45,207 nucleotides of DNA. It comes from an uncultured Acetobacteraceae bacterium. GTDB lineage: Bacteria; Pseudomonadota; Alphaproteobacteria; Acetobacterales; Acetobacteraceae. Made by a program: the position numbers and the translations under genes. The notes under the pieces were generated by a model. It ran no database searches, was not told the origin of the DNA, and was given only the letters and a program-made list of their open reading frames with translations. Of the stretch, positions 8,967-17,819 are shown in pieces. Within the stretch, counting starts at the first letter, position 1, and each line of letters starts with the position of its first letter. The stretch is from the NCBI GenBank assembly GCA_903877125.1, contig CAIRCM010000171.1:1-45207 (forward strand), in the 5' to 3' direction.

Positions 8967-9728
8967 TCAAACCGCCCCGGCCGCCGCCAGATAGCGGTCC
9001 AACACCTCGCCCGCCGGCCCGTCCGCGACAAGCCGGCCCTGATCCAGCCAGATCACACGCGTGCACCACGTGCGCACGATCTCCAACGAATGGGTGGACA
9101 GTACCAGGATATCCGCGCCGCGCACCAGTTCTTCCAGCCGGGCCCGCGCTTTTTCCATGAAATTGGCATCGCCGGCCAGAAACCATTCGTCCATCAGCAG
9201 GATTTGCGGGCGGATCGCGGTCGCCAGCGCGAATCCCAGGCGTACGCCCATCCCGGCCGAGTAGGTACGCACCGGAAGGTCGAGGAAATCGCCCAGATCG
9301 GCGAATTCCGCCACGTCGCGTTCGAGCTGCGGCAGCATCGATTTGGGCAACCCGTTGAACAGGCCGCGCAGCAGGATGTTCTCCCGCCCGTTCATATCGA
9401 CATTCATCCCCAGCGACGTATCGAGCAGCGCCGCCAGGCTTCCATGCACGCTCACCCGCCCAACCACCGGCTCATAGATGCCGGCAAGCGTGCGCAGCAG
9501 GGTGGTTTTGCCCGCGCCGTTGGAACCGATGAGGCCCAACCGCTCCCCCGGTGCGAGGCTGAAACGGATATCGGTCAGCGCTCCCACCACCATGCGGTGC
9601 TGGTTGTCCTGGCCAAGCCGGCCGGTCGCCGCCATCGCCATGGTTTTTTTCAAGCTGCGCGCACTGCCGTGATACAGCGGGAAGGAGACGGAAACGCCGT
9701 CGATCTCGATCTTCGCGTCAATGCTCAT
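8967..9728 (-). CDS. ABC transporter ATP-binding protein, polysaccharide/O-antigen export type
   Basis: 253 residues. Walker A GSNGAGKTT (68-76), signature YSAGMGVRLGFALA and Walker B ILLMDEWFLAGD are those of Wzt/KpsT/TagH-type exporters; the DEWFLAGD and YSSGM-like blocks are distinctive. It lacks the C-terminal carbohydrate-binding domain of long Wzt proteins, so it resembles KpsT or RfbB. It is encoded three bases after the permease and acts with it in export of a lipid-linked polysaccharide. No glycosyltransferase lies within this window, so the exported glycan is unknown. Confidence 0.87.
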   Translation of the reverse strand: MSIDAKIEIDGVSVSFPLYHGSARSLKKTMAMAATGRLGQDNQHRMVVGALTDIRFSLAPGERLGLIGSNGAGKTTLLRTLAGIYEPVVGRVSVHGSLAALLDTSLGMNVDMNGRENILLRGLFNGLPKSMLPQLERDVAEFADLGDFLDLPVRTYSAGMGVRLGFALATAIRPQILLMDEWFLAGDANFMEKARARLEELVRGADILVLSTHSLEIVRTWCTRVIWLDQGRLVADGPAGEVLDRYLAAAGAV

Positions 9729-9731
9729 GGA

Positions 9732-10586
9732 TCAGACCCAGAAAGCCACGCGGCCGCGGGCGCGAATGAAAAACAGCCAGGATGCGATACAGAGCATCGC
9801 GGAAAACCCGATCGCGCCGGCCCACGTCGCCTCTGCCACGTGTTCGCCCAGCAACGGTGCCCGCACGATTTCCAGCAGGTCGTAAAGCGGGTTGAAGGGA
9901 AGATAGACCTGATATTGACCCAACTGGTCCGGCTTCCAGATCACGGGGGTGATGAAAAACAAGATCTGCAGCAGGCTGTTCACGATTGGGGTGATGTCGC
10001 GGAACCGCGCGCACAGTCCACCCAGCATCAGCGTCAGCGCGAGTGCGTCCAACGTCCACAGCAACACCCCGGGCACTACCAGCGCCATATCCCATCCGGG
10101 CCAGATCCGGAAAATCGCGAACACCACCACAAACACGACGACGTTATGCGCCAGTACCAGAAGGTTGCGGATCACCACCCGCATCGCGAACAGAAACATC
10201 GGCATGCGGACCGAATGGATCAAGCCGACCATTTCGATGAAGGTGGAGCATGCCTCGCCCACCATCGACGCCAAAAACGCCCACAGAACCTGCGACAGCG
10301 CGAGAAACGGCAGATATTCCGCCAGATTCATGTGGAACAGCTTGGAATACAGAAACCCCAGCATCGCCACCATCACGCCGGTCGAGATGGTCAGCCAGAG
10401 CGGCCCGAGCATCGACCCGCGATAGCGCAGCCGAATGTCGAGCCATCCCAGCGTCGTCGCGAGCCGCCAAAGTGCCAGGCCTTCGCGCACGTCGGCGAGG
10501 GCCTGGCGGTTGCGCACGGCGAAAGACTGCCCAGCCTGGAAGTCGAGGATTGATTCACGCGCGACGGGGGATGCGGTCTGGTTCAT
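9732..10586 (-). CDS. ABC-2 type permease, polysaccharide/O-antigen export
   Basis: 284 residues with six membrane segments, including LRYRGSMLGPLWLTISTGVM, the conserved N-terminal block of Wzm/KpsM/TagG-type permeases, and FITPVIWKP near the C-terminal third. The start at 10586 (MNQTASPVARES) was preferred because the 54-residue upstream extension is basic, has no homology-like features and crosses the region before the lipoprotein gene. It forms the membrane half of the exporter with the ATPase encoded immediately downstream. Confidence 0.86.
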   Translation of the reverse strand: MNQTASPVARESILDFQAGQSFAVRNRQALADVREGLALWRLATTLGWLDIRLRYRGSMLGPLWLTISTGVMVAMLGFLYSKLFHMNLAEYLPFLALSQVLWAFLASMVGEACSTFIEMVGLIHSVRMPMFLFAMRVVIRNLLVLAHNVVVFVVVFAIFRIWPGWDMALVVPGVLLWTLDALALTLMLGGLCARFRDITPIVNSLLQILFFITPVIWKPDQLGQYQVYLPFNPLYDLLEIVRAPLLGEHVAEATWAGAIGFSAMLCIASWLFFIRARGRVAFWV

Positions 10587-10629
10587 GTGGGGCGGCCGAT
10601 AGCCCATCCCCCCCCAAACGGCAACTGGG

Positions 10630-10902
10630 CTATTTCGCCGCCAATGTCGTGCGTTCGCCGCGGACAACCGTGACCGCGACACCAGGATGCAGTTCCGGCA
10701 TTTTCGCCTGCACGATCGCCATCGTTGTGCCATCGTCGGTCCGCACAACGTATTCGACGCCGCCCGAGGGCACAGGCCGTTCGGTCAAAACGATGGCGTG
10801 GTCAGGGTTTTTGACAGTTTGCACCGCGACCGTCGCGGTCGGAGACGTACATGACGCGAGCACCAACAAGCCCATCCCACTGCTTCGTATGGCCCAACGC
10901 AT
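10630..10902 (-). CDS. Small outer-membrane lipoprotein, SlyB C-terminal-like
   Basis: 90 residues from ATG 10902. A lipoprotein signal ends in the lipobox LASC, with the acylated cysteine at position 18. The mature part contains GVEYVVRTDDGTTMAIVQ followed by a PGVAVTVVRGE segment, resembling the beta-rich end of SlyB/PcP glycine-zipper lipoproteins (EYxVxxDxGxxxxIVQ), but the glycine-zipper itself is missing, so the protein is short for that family. It is divergent from the lytic transglycosylase gene. The exported lipoprotein assignment is firm; the SlyB relationship is moderately sure. Confidence 0.7.
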   Translation of the reverse strand: MRWAIRSSGMGLLVLASCTSPTATVAVQTVKNPDHAIVLTERPVPSGGVEYVVRTDDGTTMAIVQAKMPELHPGVAVTVVRGERTTLAAK

Positions 10903-10950
10903 GGATTTCCTCCGACTCGCGTGCCTGACTACAATCGCACATTCTTTCTC

Positions 10951-10977
10951 TTGCACGAAACTGCGCTTCCCTATAAT
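10951..10977 (+). promoter_or_regulatory. Sigma-70-like promoter for the lytic transglycosylase gene
   Basis: A perfect TATAAT (10972-10977) has TTGCAC (10951-10956) 15 bases upstream; shifting the -35 by one base gives CTTGCA at spacing 16. It points toward the lytic transglycosylase gene and would leave a leader of about 110 bases. The match is striking in such GC-rich DNA, but the short spacer lowers certainty. Confidence 0.5.
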
Positions 10978-11096
10978 GGGTTACGCGCTTTCGCTGACGG
11001 CTTACCTCAGCAACGCTCGGCGGTCGTCCGGTGGACCAGCCGAACGTGGAATACATCTGGCCTTCGCGGCCGCGCCATGACGGAGATCACCCGCTG

Positions 11097-12278
11097 ATGA
11101 CCCGACCGCGCCATTCTCTCGCCCTGTGCAGGGCAGCCGGAGCATTGGTCATGCTCGCCCTGCTGGCCGCATGCAGCGGTTCAGGGCCCGCCAGCCATGG
11201 CCCCGGGCATTATGCCACCCATACCCGCGGAAACTATGCACCGCCCGGGCCGCCAAGCGATCCATGGGGGCCATACATCCACGAAGCCTCGGAACGGTTC
11301 GACGTGCCGGAGCAGTGGATACGCGGGTTGATGCGCCAGGAATCCGGCGGGCGCGAATATGCCGCGAACGGCCAGCCGATCACCTCAAGCGCCGGTGCGA
11401 TGGGCCTGATGCAGGTCATGCCCGGCACCTATGACGAACTGCGCGCCCGCCATAACCTCGGCGATGACCCCTACGAGCCGCACGACAACATCATGGCCGG
11501 CGTGGCCTATATGCGGGAGATGTACGACATCTACGGCGCGCCTGGCTTCCTGGCCGCCTACAACGCCGGACCGGCGCGGCTGGACGATTATCTGGCCAAC
11601 AACCGCCCCCTTCCGGACGAGACGCGGCGATATGTCGCGATCATCGGACCACGCCTCGCTGGCGCGTCGCCGCGCAGGATATCGCCGGCCTCGCAGTTCG
11701 CGATGAACGATCTGCCGCTGAACATCCCGCGCGGCACGCGTTACGGCCGGCCCGGGCCGATCGCCTACAACGATGGCAATGGCCGCATTCCCGTCAGTGC
11801 ACCTGTCGTGACCGCACAGTTGCCGGTGGAGACGCCGTTCGCGCCTCCGCCGCCACCGGTCGCGGAGCCGGCGCCGGTGCGGACGCCTGAACCAAGATTT
11901 GCCGCCGATATCCCACCGCCGCCTCCCGCCTCCCCGGCGCCGCAACGCCGCACCAATTTCGTGCTGATCCCGTCCGCGCAGGCAGCCGAACCGGTGCCCT
12001 ATCGCCGGCCCGCGGGTGAATACGGGCAATGGGCGATCCAGGTCGGTGCCTATGCCAACCAGAACGACGCGCACGCTGCCCTGAACGCCGCCAAGGGCCG
12101 GGCGCGCGCCGAACTCGCGGTGGCTCATCCCTATGTTGGGATGGTGCATCAGGCACGCGGTAACCTGTGGCGTGCCCGCCTGACCGGCCTGTCGCATGAA
12201 ACCGCCGTGCAGGCCTGCCAAAAGCTGATCCGTAGCCATGCTACCTGCGTGGTGCTGTCGCCGGACGCGCAATCGTAA
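11097..12278 (+). CDS. Lytic transglycosylase lipoprotein with SPOR domain
   Basis: 393 residues from ATG 11097. A lipoprotein signal ends in LLAAC (Cys26). The SLT domain follows at about 58-175: catalytic glutamate in MRQESGGRE (E82), then GAMGLMQVMPGTYDEL, NIMAGVAYMREMYD and the AAYNAGP motif. A Pro-rich linker (about 230-300) leads to a SPOR domain at about 308-388 (QWAIQVGAYANQNDAHAAL... to CVVLSPD), which binds denuded glycan strands at the division septum. It therefore cleaves peptidoglycan to 1,6-anhydro products in the periplasm, probably at the septum. The shorter start was chosen because it places the signal peptide at the N-terminus. The gene stands alone with its own promoter. 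Confidence 0.9.
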   Translation: MTRPRHSLALCRAAGALVMLALLAACSGSGPASHGPGHYATHTRGNYAPPGPPSDPWGPYIHEASERFDVPEQWIRGLMRQESGGREYAANGQPITSSAGAMGLMQVMPGTYDELRARHNLGDDPYEPHDNIMAGVAYMREMYDIYGAPGFLAAYNAGPARLDDYLANNRPLPDETRRYVAIIGPRLAGASPRRISPASQFAMNDLPLNIPRGTRYGRPGPIAYNDGNGRIPVSAPVVTAQLPVETPFAPPPPPVAEPAPVRTPEPRFAADIPPPPPASPAPQRRTNFVLIPSAQAAEPVPYRRPAGEYGQWAIQVGAYANQNDAHAALNAAKGRARAELAVAHPYVGMVHQARGNLWRARLTGLSHETAVQACQKLIRSHATCVVLSPDAQS

Positions 12279-12288
12279 TGTCCGATCG

Positions 12289-12320
12289 GCTCAGGCGGCC
12301 TTCGTTTCGGCCGTCTGAGC
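12289..12320 (+). terminator. Stem-loop after the lytic transglycosylase gene
   Basis: GCTCAGGCGGCC (12289-12300) pairs with GGCCGTCTGAGC (12309-12320) over 12 bp with one G-U pair and an 8-base loop. It starts 10 bases after the stop. There is no T-run behind it, so it may act as a terminator with help or as a 3'-end stabiliser. Confidence 0.55.
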
Positions 12321-12419
12321 GCGCACGGCTCACTGACGCGCGATTGAATACGCGCCATGCATTCTCACGCTGAAATCTGATCGGTTCCGGCAAAGGCACG
12401 GATGGGCGAGGGGACAGCG

Positions 12420-13517
12420 ATGAAGACCGCCTTTTTGATCGCTTTGGGCTGTTGCCTCGCAACGCCCGCACGCGCCAACGATTCCGCCTCCGAACTCGGG
12501 GCCGGCGGCTTGGTGCTGACCAAGACCAACGCGATCTCGATGCAGCGGGAGGATCTGACGCTCGCGCCCGATCAGGTGACGGTTCGCTACGAAATGCGGA
12601 ACGATACCGGCAAGCCCGTCACGCTGCGCGTGGCGTTTCCAATGCCGGATGTTCCCGTGGAAACCCCTGCCGGCAAGGCCGTACGTGGGCCGGACGGGCA
12701 GGAGACCGGGCACAATGTCAATCTGCCGGACGTTGCCGACCCGAACTACCTCGGCTTTTACGTCACCGCCGACGGGCAGTCGGTGACCACCGAAACCGAA
12801 ATCCGGGCGGATTTGCCGGATGGGCGGAACATCGTAAAGGACCTCTACCGGATCGGTGGCTGGCGGCTCGTGCTGCAGCCAGGGTTCTACGAGACCGATC
12901 CCACGATGAAACGGATCGATGGCGGCGACGTCGGACCGACCATCCATCAGGAACTCCTCAAGCTCCATGCGATCGCCGGTGACGATAAAGCCGGCATGCC
13001 GCTCTGGGCGACACGCATCACCTTGCACTGGATGCAGACCTTCAAGCCCGGCGTCACCATCGTCGAGCATCGCTATCACCCCGTGCTGGGCGCCCAACTC
13101 GTCGCGCCCACCGGCAAGGACCCGGGAGATATCGATCCAGATCATGGCAAATGGATCGGCAGCGGCAGTGCCGACCTCGGCAAGGATTTCTGCATCGCCG
13201 GGGAGACCGATAAGGCATTTCGGGATATCTATCGCAGGATCGTCACGCCCGCGGCGCATCCGGATCGCTATATCGGTACGGCCACACTCAGCTACATCCT
13301 GCGAACCGCGCGAAATTGGGCCGGCCCGATCGGGACCTTCCATCTGACGGTCAAGAGTGGCGCGATGCCGCATGGTCCGGAAACCATGAACGTCGGGGCC
13401 ATCGCCCTGTGCTCCGACCTGACCCTCCGGGAAACCGCGCCGGCGCAGTGGGAGGCGACGGCGACCAACTATGTGCCGTCGCAGGATTTGCGGATTTTAC
13501 TGTTTCCGAACGAGTGA
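12420..13517 (+). CDS. DUF4424 domain-containing exported protein
   Basis: 365 residues from ATG 12420, which follows GAGGGG at proper spacing; a start 18 bases upstream is possible but has a poorer site. A signal peptide (MKTAFLIALGCCLATPARA) precedes the mature start NDSASELGAGGLVLTKTNAISMQREDL, the characteristic opening of DUF4424 proteins. The family is periplasmic, beta-rich and of unknown function. The gene is monocistronic and converges on the inositol monophosphatase family gene with a 22-base gap. Confidence 0.8.
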   Translation: MKTAFLIALGCCLATPARANDSASELGAGGLVLTKTNAISMQREDLTLAPDQVTVRYEMRNDTGKPVTLRVAFPMPDVPVETPAGKAVRGPDGQETGHNVNLPDVADPNYLGFYVTADGQSVTTETEIRADLPDGRNIVKDLYRIGGWRLVLQPGFYETDPTMKRIDGGDVGPTIHQELLKLHAIAGDDKAGMPLWATRITLHWMQTFKPGVTIVEHRYHPVLGAQLVAPTGKDPGDIDPDHGKWIGSGSADLGKDFCIAGETDKAFRDIYRRIVTPAAHPDRYIGTATLSYILRTARNWAGPIGTFHLTVKSGAMPHGPETMNVGAIALCSDLTLRETAPAQWEATATNYVPSQDLRILLFPNE

Positions 13518-13539
13518 CGGGATCGTCCGACGCAACCCG

Positions 13540-14379
13540 TCAGAGGCGCGCCGGCACCGTCATCCCTTCGATCACGATCTGCCGCAGCTTGGGATGCATA
13601 TGCGGGTTCGCGGCGACGATCGCCGCGGTCTCCCTGGGATCCCCGTCGCCTTCGGCCGCGTCGGTCGCGTAGCCCCCAGCCTCCCGCACGATCAGCATGC
13701 CCGCGGCGATGTCCCAGGGTTTGATGCCGAGTTCCCAATATCCCTCATACCGGCCCGCCGCGACCCAGGCGAGGTCGAGCGCGGCCGAACCGAAGCGGCG
13801 GATGCCCGCGACCTGCGGCATGATCGCGGCCAAAGTCCGGCTGAATGCATGCCGGCGGGTCTGGGAGACGGCGCCGAAGGGAATGCCGGTCGCGAATACG
13901 CTCTCGGACATTTCGCGCCGGGCGGAAACGCGCAGACGGCGTTCGTTGACGAACGCGCCAGTACCCTTTTCGGCCCAGAACATCTCGTCCGATGTCGGGG
14001 CATAGATCAGACCGGCATTGATCTCCGAACTGCCATCCGGCAGCCGGCGTTCCAGCGCGAGGCTGATGCACCAATGCGGGATGCCGTGCAGGAAATTGGT
14101 CGTGCCGTCCAGCGGATCGACGACCCAGCGCCAGGCCCAGTTGGGCGAGCCGGATTCACCCGACTCTTCCATCAGAAACGCATAACCCGGCCGTGCCTTG
14201 TTCAGTTCCTCGCGCAGCGTCTGCTCGGCGCGCAGGTCGGCCTGCGATACGAAATCCGAGGGGCCTTTGATGCTGACCTGGAGTTGCTCGACTTCGGCGA
14301 AATCGCGCAGCAGGCGTTTGGATGCCTTCTGGGCGGCGTTCGCCATGACGGTCAGATGCGGGGAGAGGCGAAACGCCAT
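13540..14379 (-). CDS. Inositol monophosphatase family protein (SuhB/HisN-like)
   Basis: 279 residues. The metal-binding motifs are intact: EESGES (E71-E72), WVVDPLDGTTNFLHGIPHW (D88, D91, GTT) and the C-terminal KPWDIAAGMLIVREAGG. The family hydrolyses phosphate monoesters such as inositol 1-phosphate, histidinol phosphate or, in related members, bisphosphorylated nucleotides, with Mg2+. Context (next to efp) does not settle the substrate; SuhB is the nearest label. It is preceded by AAGGG in the minus-strand leader and by the large palindrome at 14397-14475. Confidence 0.88.
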   Translation of the reverse strand: MAFRLSPHLTVMANAAQKASKRLLRDFAEVEQLQVSIKGPSDFVSQADLRAEQTLREELNKARPGYAFLMEESGESGSPNWAWRWVVDPLDGTTNFLHGIPHWCISLALERRLPDGSSEINAGLIYAPTSDEMFWAEKGTGAFVNERRLRVSARREMSESVFATGIPFGAVSQTRRHAFSRTLAAIMPQVAGIRRFGSAALDLAWVAAGRYEGYWELGIKPWDIAAGMLIVREAGGYATDAAEGDGDPRETAAIVAANPHMHPKLRQIVIEGMTVPARL

Positions 14380-14396
14380 GATGTACGACCCTTATG

Positions 14397-14475
14397 CGTC
14401 ATGGCCGGGCTCGTCCCGGCCATCTATCGCGGCACCGTGCAGGTATAGATGGCCAGGACGGGCCCGGCCATGACG
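14397..14475. repeat. Long imperfect palindrome of the MAGLVPAI type
   Basis: Left arm 14397-14427 and right arm 14445-14475 are inverted copies matching at 29 of 31 positions around a 17-base loop. One arm reads ATGGCCGGGCTCGTCCCGGC, translating as MAGLVPAI; this peptide, as a spurious reading, marks a dispersed extragenic palindrome very common in Alphaproteobacteria. It fills the gap between efp and the phosphatase gene, both on the minus strand, and could terminate, attenuate or protect transcripts. Confidence 0.8.
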
Positions 14476-14485
14476 TATTGCGGCC

Positions 14486-15052
14486 TTAGCCCTTCGAACG
14501 CTCGACGTAACTCGCGTCCTCCGTGCGGACCACGATGCGTTCCCCGGTTTCGATGAAGGGTGGCACCAGGGTCTTTACCCCGTTCGACAGCAGGGCCGGC
14601 TTGTAGGACGAAGCGGCGGTCTGACCCTTCACCACCGGATCGGCCTCCACGATTTCCAGCACCACCGTCGCGGGAAGGTGGATCGCCACCGGCTCGCCTT
14701 CCACGAGGTCGAGTTCCAGCGTCATCTGGTCCTGCAGGAACGGGGCGGCGTCGCCAAGAAGGTCGGCGGCGACATGCAGTTCCTCGAACGTCTCCGGATC
14801 CATCAGCACCAGATTGGTGCCGTCCATGTAGGAGAACGTGTATTCCTTGTTGTCGGTCGTCAGCCGCTCGACCGTGTCGGCGGTGCGCCAGCGCTCGTTG
14901 GTCTTGTTGCCGGTCTTGAGGTTGCGCATCTCGACCTGGATGAAGGCGCCGCCTTTACCGGGGGTGATGATCTGCTGCTTCAGCACCGTCCAGCGCTGGC
15001 CCTCGTGCTCGATCACTTGGCCTGCACGAATCAGGTTGGCCTGTTGTTTCAT
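14486..15052 (-). CDS. efp: Translation elongation factor P
   Basis: 188 residues, exactly the family size, with the three beta-barrel domains: KOW-like N-domain with the tip loop TPGKGGAF (Lys33 at the modifiable position), central domain beginning at TVERL (DGTNLVLMDPETFEEL), and C-terminal OB domain ending FIETGERIVVRTEDASYVERSKG. EF-P binds ribosomes stalled at polyproline stretches and promotes peptide bond formation; several proteins in this window have Pro-rich linkers. Start ATG 15052. No lysyl-modification gene is in the window. Confidence 0.96.
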   Translation of the reverse strand: MKQQANLIRAGQVIEHEGQRWTVLKQQIITPGKGGAFIQVEMRNLKTGNKTNERWRTADTVERLTTDNKEYTFSYMDGTNLVLMDPETFEELHVAADLLGDAAPFLQDQMTLELDLVEGEPVAIHLPATVVLEIVEADPVVKGQTAASSYKPALLSNGVKTLVPPFIETGERIVVRTEDASYVERSKG

Positions 15053-15125
15053 GGGTACGCTCGTTCTCGCGATGGGAAATGGTGCGGGCTTCTAGACCGG
15101 CGTGTTTGAGAAGTCCATCCGAGCG

Positions 15126-17633
15126 CTATGCCGCCGCGTCCAGCAGGGGATAGAGCGTCGTCTCGCCCACCACGACCTCCAGCTTGCATACCCCGTCATG
15201 GCCGGCAAACAGTGCCCGCGGCACCAACGCGTCGCCATCGGTCCATCGGTAACCGTTATCGGCCTCGTAGGCGTGGAAACCCTCGGCCATTGCCGGGTCG
15301 GACGCCGCCATCAGCCGCATCTTCGTCCCGCGGGTCATGCGCAGTTGCCGCACCGCGACCCCAAGCACACGGGGATCGCGCGCCAGTCCGGCTTCGGACG
15401 GGCTGACCGCACGCGAGACCAGCCGGATGTCTTCCGCCGCCGCCGACATTTCAAACACGATCCGGTTGTCGCGGTAACGAATCCCGTCGACCCGCCGTCC
15501 ATCGACCAGCAGATGCAAATCCGCGTCGTCCGTCAGCGCCGGATCGGGCCGGGCGCCGCTGCGATCCAACAACCGCCGCCATGCCGCGTCCACGATCGGC
15601 CCGCCGGTCAGCACTGGCGCGCAAGGTTCCTGCGGCGGCAGGCCCCAGCCGGAGTTGGCATTCTGGAACAGCCAGCGGTTGCCGTCGTCGCGGTAGGATT
15701 CAGCCGGCGCGCCGTTGGCCAGCAGAATGTCGTGGGTTTCCAGTTCGAGGTGGTAGATCGTCACTTCCTTGGCCCGATCGTCCCACAGGATGGATCGGTG
15801 ATTGACCAGGAATTCCACCGGGATCAGAACATTGTCGATTAGAAAAGAATGACCTTTCGTCACCCGCAGGTTGCCATTCGGCACGTTGTCGGCCAGCGCG
15901 CCTTCACGCACGATCACCGGCGTGGCCGCGCTGCGCCGGCCGGGCGCGACCATGACCTGGCCCGTGCCGATCCAGACCAGCGGCCGGATGGCGCCGGACG
16001 CGGTGCGCACCAGATCGCCCTGCCGAAGGTCCTGCACCAACATCTCCCCGTCCGGCGTGGCAATGCGCGTGCCGGCGCAGAAGCACAATGCGGATGTGAC
16101 CAGCGCCCCGCCGTGCCCGTCCGATATCGAGTTGACCGCCCCGGCGCCCGCCGCCGCGATCGTGCCGGTGCCGCCGGCGGTCAAGGAGAAGATGAATTCG
16201 CCGCCGCCGGTCGAGGAATAAGTGACCGACCCCGGCGTAACGCCCGCGAGATCGAGCTGATCCGCCGACCCGAACCCCACGATCCCACCCGCATCCAGGC
16301 TTGGCGCGTCGATCGAGAGCAGGCCGGTGGTGCCAGCGAATTGGAGTGTCACACCGCTGGCGATCGTGCCGGTGCTGGTCAGCGACCAGGACGCGCCATC
16401 ATCGAGGACAATGTTACTGAAATTGATGAAATTTGTGCCGACGCCGCTCAAGGTCCCGGCGGACGCGCCCGATGCCAGCTCCAATGTGCTGGCGATGGTG
16501 CTGCCGATGGTGTTGCCGCCTGACACCTTGCCGGAGAAGACCGCGCTGTAGGTGTCGATCAGACGGTTGGCAAAACCGGTGGCAAGACCGACAGCGAGGC
16601 CAGTGGAGCCGATAATTGTACCGGCGTTCTCGACCGTGCCGGCGGCAAAGCTGAACTGGACGCCCGTCCGCCCGGAGATGGTGCCGCCTGCGCTGTTGGT
16701 GACAAAACCGCCCGCCCTCAGCGTTATGCCGGTGCCGAGGCCGTCGGAAACCGTCCCGGCGTTCGCGACAGTGCCGGCGCTGCCTCCGATCGCGATACCG
16801 GCAAAAATGCCGGAGATGTGGCCGAGGGCGTTGTTGGTGACCGAACCGCCGGCAATCAACCGAACGGCATACTTTGACCCGCCGGTGATGCTGCCATCGT
16901 TCGTTACCGTGCCGGCCGCGCCGGATATGAAGATCCCGTACCCCGACGAGATGATGCCGCCGGACTCGTTGGTGACCGAACCGCCATTGAGCAGGTCCAA
17001 GGCGAAGTAGTGGGCGATGGTGTTACTGTTGCCGATGCTGCCGCTGTTCACCACCGCGACGGTGCCGCTTGTCCCGGAAAAGATGGCATAGCTTCCGATG
17101 ATGGACCCGCCGGATCGGTTGACGATCAAGCCCCCGGTTTTTAGAGCGATGCCGCCGCTGGCGACGCCGATGCCTCCGATGATCGCGCCGTAATTCGTCA
17201 CCGTGCCGGTGCCGTTGTTTCCGAAATAGATGCCTGTGTATCCGGTAATGGTGCCGCCGGTGGTATTGGTGACCTTACCGGTTGTAGACGATTGGACGCC
17301 AAAGGCTTGGACGCCCGTCGCTTTTCCGCTGATGCGGCCGCTGTTCACCACCGCGACGGTGCCGCTGGACCCGGCAAAGACGCCTCGGTACCCGGTGATC
17401 GTAGCGCCAGAGGCGTTGGTGACCAAACCGCCCTGTGCAAACCAAACGCCGGCGTCGCTGCTGCTGGTGGCATTGCCGCCGAGGTCGCCGTAGTTCGCCA
17501 CCGTGCCATTGGTGCCATTGAAGTCCAGGGCGTCGGTCGTGCTTTGCACGGTGCCGAGGTTCGTGACGCCGTAGCTGTTCGAACTAAACGTGTAGCCCGA
17601 ACCGATCGAACCCGTGATGGTTTTGTTGGTCAA
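15126..17633 (-). CDS. Repeat protein with C-terminal Hint (hedgehog/intein) domain
   Basis: 835 residues from a TTG start (17633); no ATG is available in frame upstream. Residues 1 to about 480 are a long series of degenerate beta-repeats (units such as GTVTNYGAIIGG, GGSVTNESGGIIS, GTVAVVNSGSI), typical of autotransporter or adhesin beta-helices. From C519 there is a Hint domain: CAGTRIATPDGEMLVQDLRQ, GDLVRTASGAIRPLVWIG, VTKGHSFLIDN, then LETHDILLANGAPAESYRDD. The last roughly 170 residues are a further conserved tail found after Hint_2 domains. No N-terminal signal peptide is seen. Proteins with this layout are common in Acetobacteraceae and presumed secreted; self-cleavage at the cysteine is plausible but not shown. 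Confidence 0.8.
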   Translation of the reverse strand: MTNKTITGSIGSGYTFSSNSYGVTNLGTVQSTTDALDFNGTNGTVANYGDLGGNATSSSDAGVWFAQGGLVTNASGATITGYRGVFAGSSGTVAVVNSGRISGKATGVQAFGVQSSTTGKVTNTTGGTITGYTGIYFGNNGTGTVTNYGAIIGGIGVASGGIALKTGGLIVNRSGGSIIGSYAIFSGTSGTVAVVNSGSIGNSNTIAHYFALDLLNGGSVTNESGGIISSGYGIFISGAAGTVTNDGSITGGSKYAVRLIAGGSVTNNALGHISGIFAGIAIGGSAGTVANAGTVSDGLGTGITLRAGGFVTNSAGGTISGRTGVQFSFAAGTVENAGTIIGSTGLAVGLATGFANRLIDTYSAVFSGKVSGGNTIGSTIASTLELASGASAGTLSGVGTNFINFSNIVLDDGASWSLTSTGTIASGVTLQFAGTTGLLSIDAPSLDAGGIVGFGSADQLDLAGVTPGSVTYSSTGGGEFIFSLTAGGTGTIAAAGAGAVNSISDGHGGALVTSALCFCAGTRIATPDGEMLVQDLRQGDLVRTASGAIRPLVWIGTGQVMVAPGRRSAATPVIVREGALADNVPNGNLRVTKGHSFLIDNVLIPVEFLVNHRSILWDDRAKEVTIYHLELETHDILLANGAPAESYRDDGNRWLFQNANSGWGLPPQEPCAPVLTGGPIVDAAWRRLLDRSGARPDPALTDDADLHLLVDGRRVDGIRYRDNRIVFEMSAAAEDIRLVSRAVSPSEAGLARDPRVLGVAVRQLRMTRGTKMRLMAASDPAMAEGFHAYEADNGYRWTDGDALVPRALFAGHDGVCKLEVVVGETTLYPLLDAAA

Positions 17634-17819
17634 CGCGATGTTACCCCGGTTGCCTGATGCTCCGGCAACAGCCGGGCCTCCCTGTTCGCGATTACCGAAC
17701 TATCCTCCAAACAACAACCCTTTCGGGCCCGGTCGGAGCGGATTGCACGAAACGAATACGGACCGCTGGACCTGGGCGTGCGCTTCGGAGAGCATGGCCG
17801 GGCAACAAGGGGATTCGGC

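Noticed and set aside
7412-10553. Two long + strand open frames (582 and 591 codons) across 7412-9160 and 8778-10553
   Set aside because: They are antisense to the peptide-binding protein and the ABC exporter genes, and are rich in Arg/His/Gln as shadow frames of GC-rich genes are.
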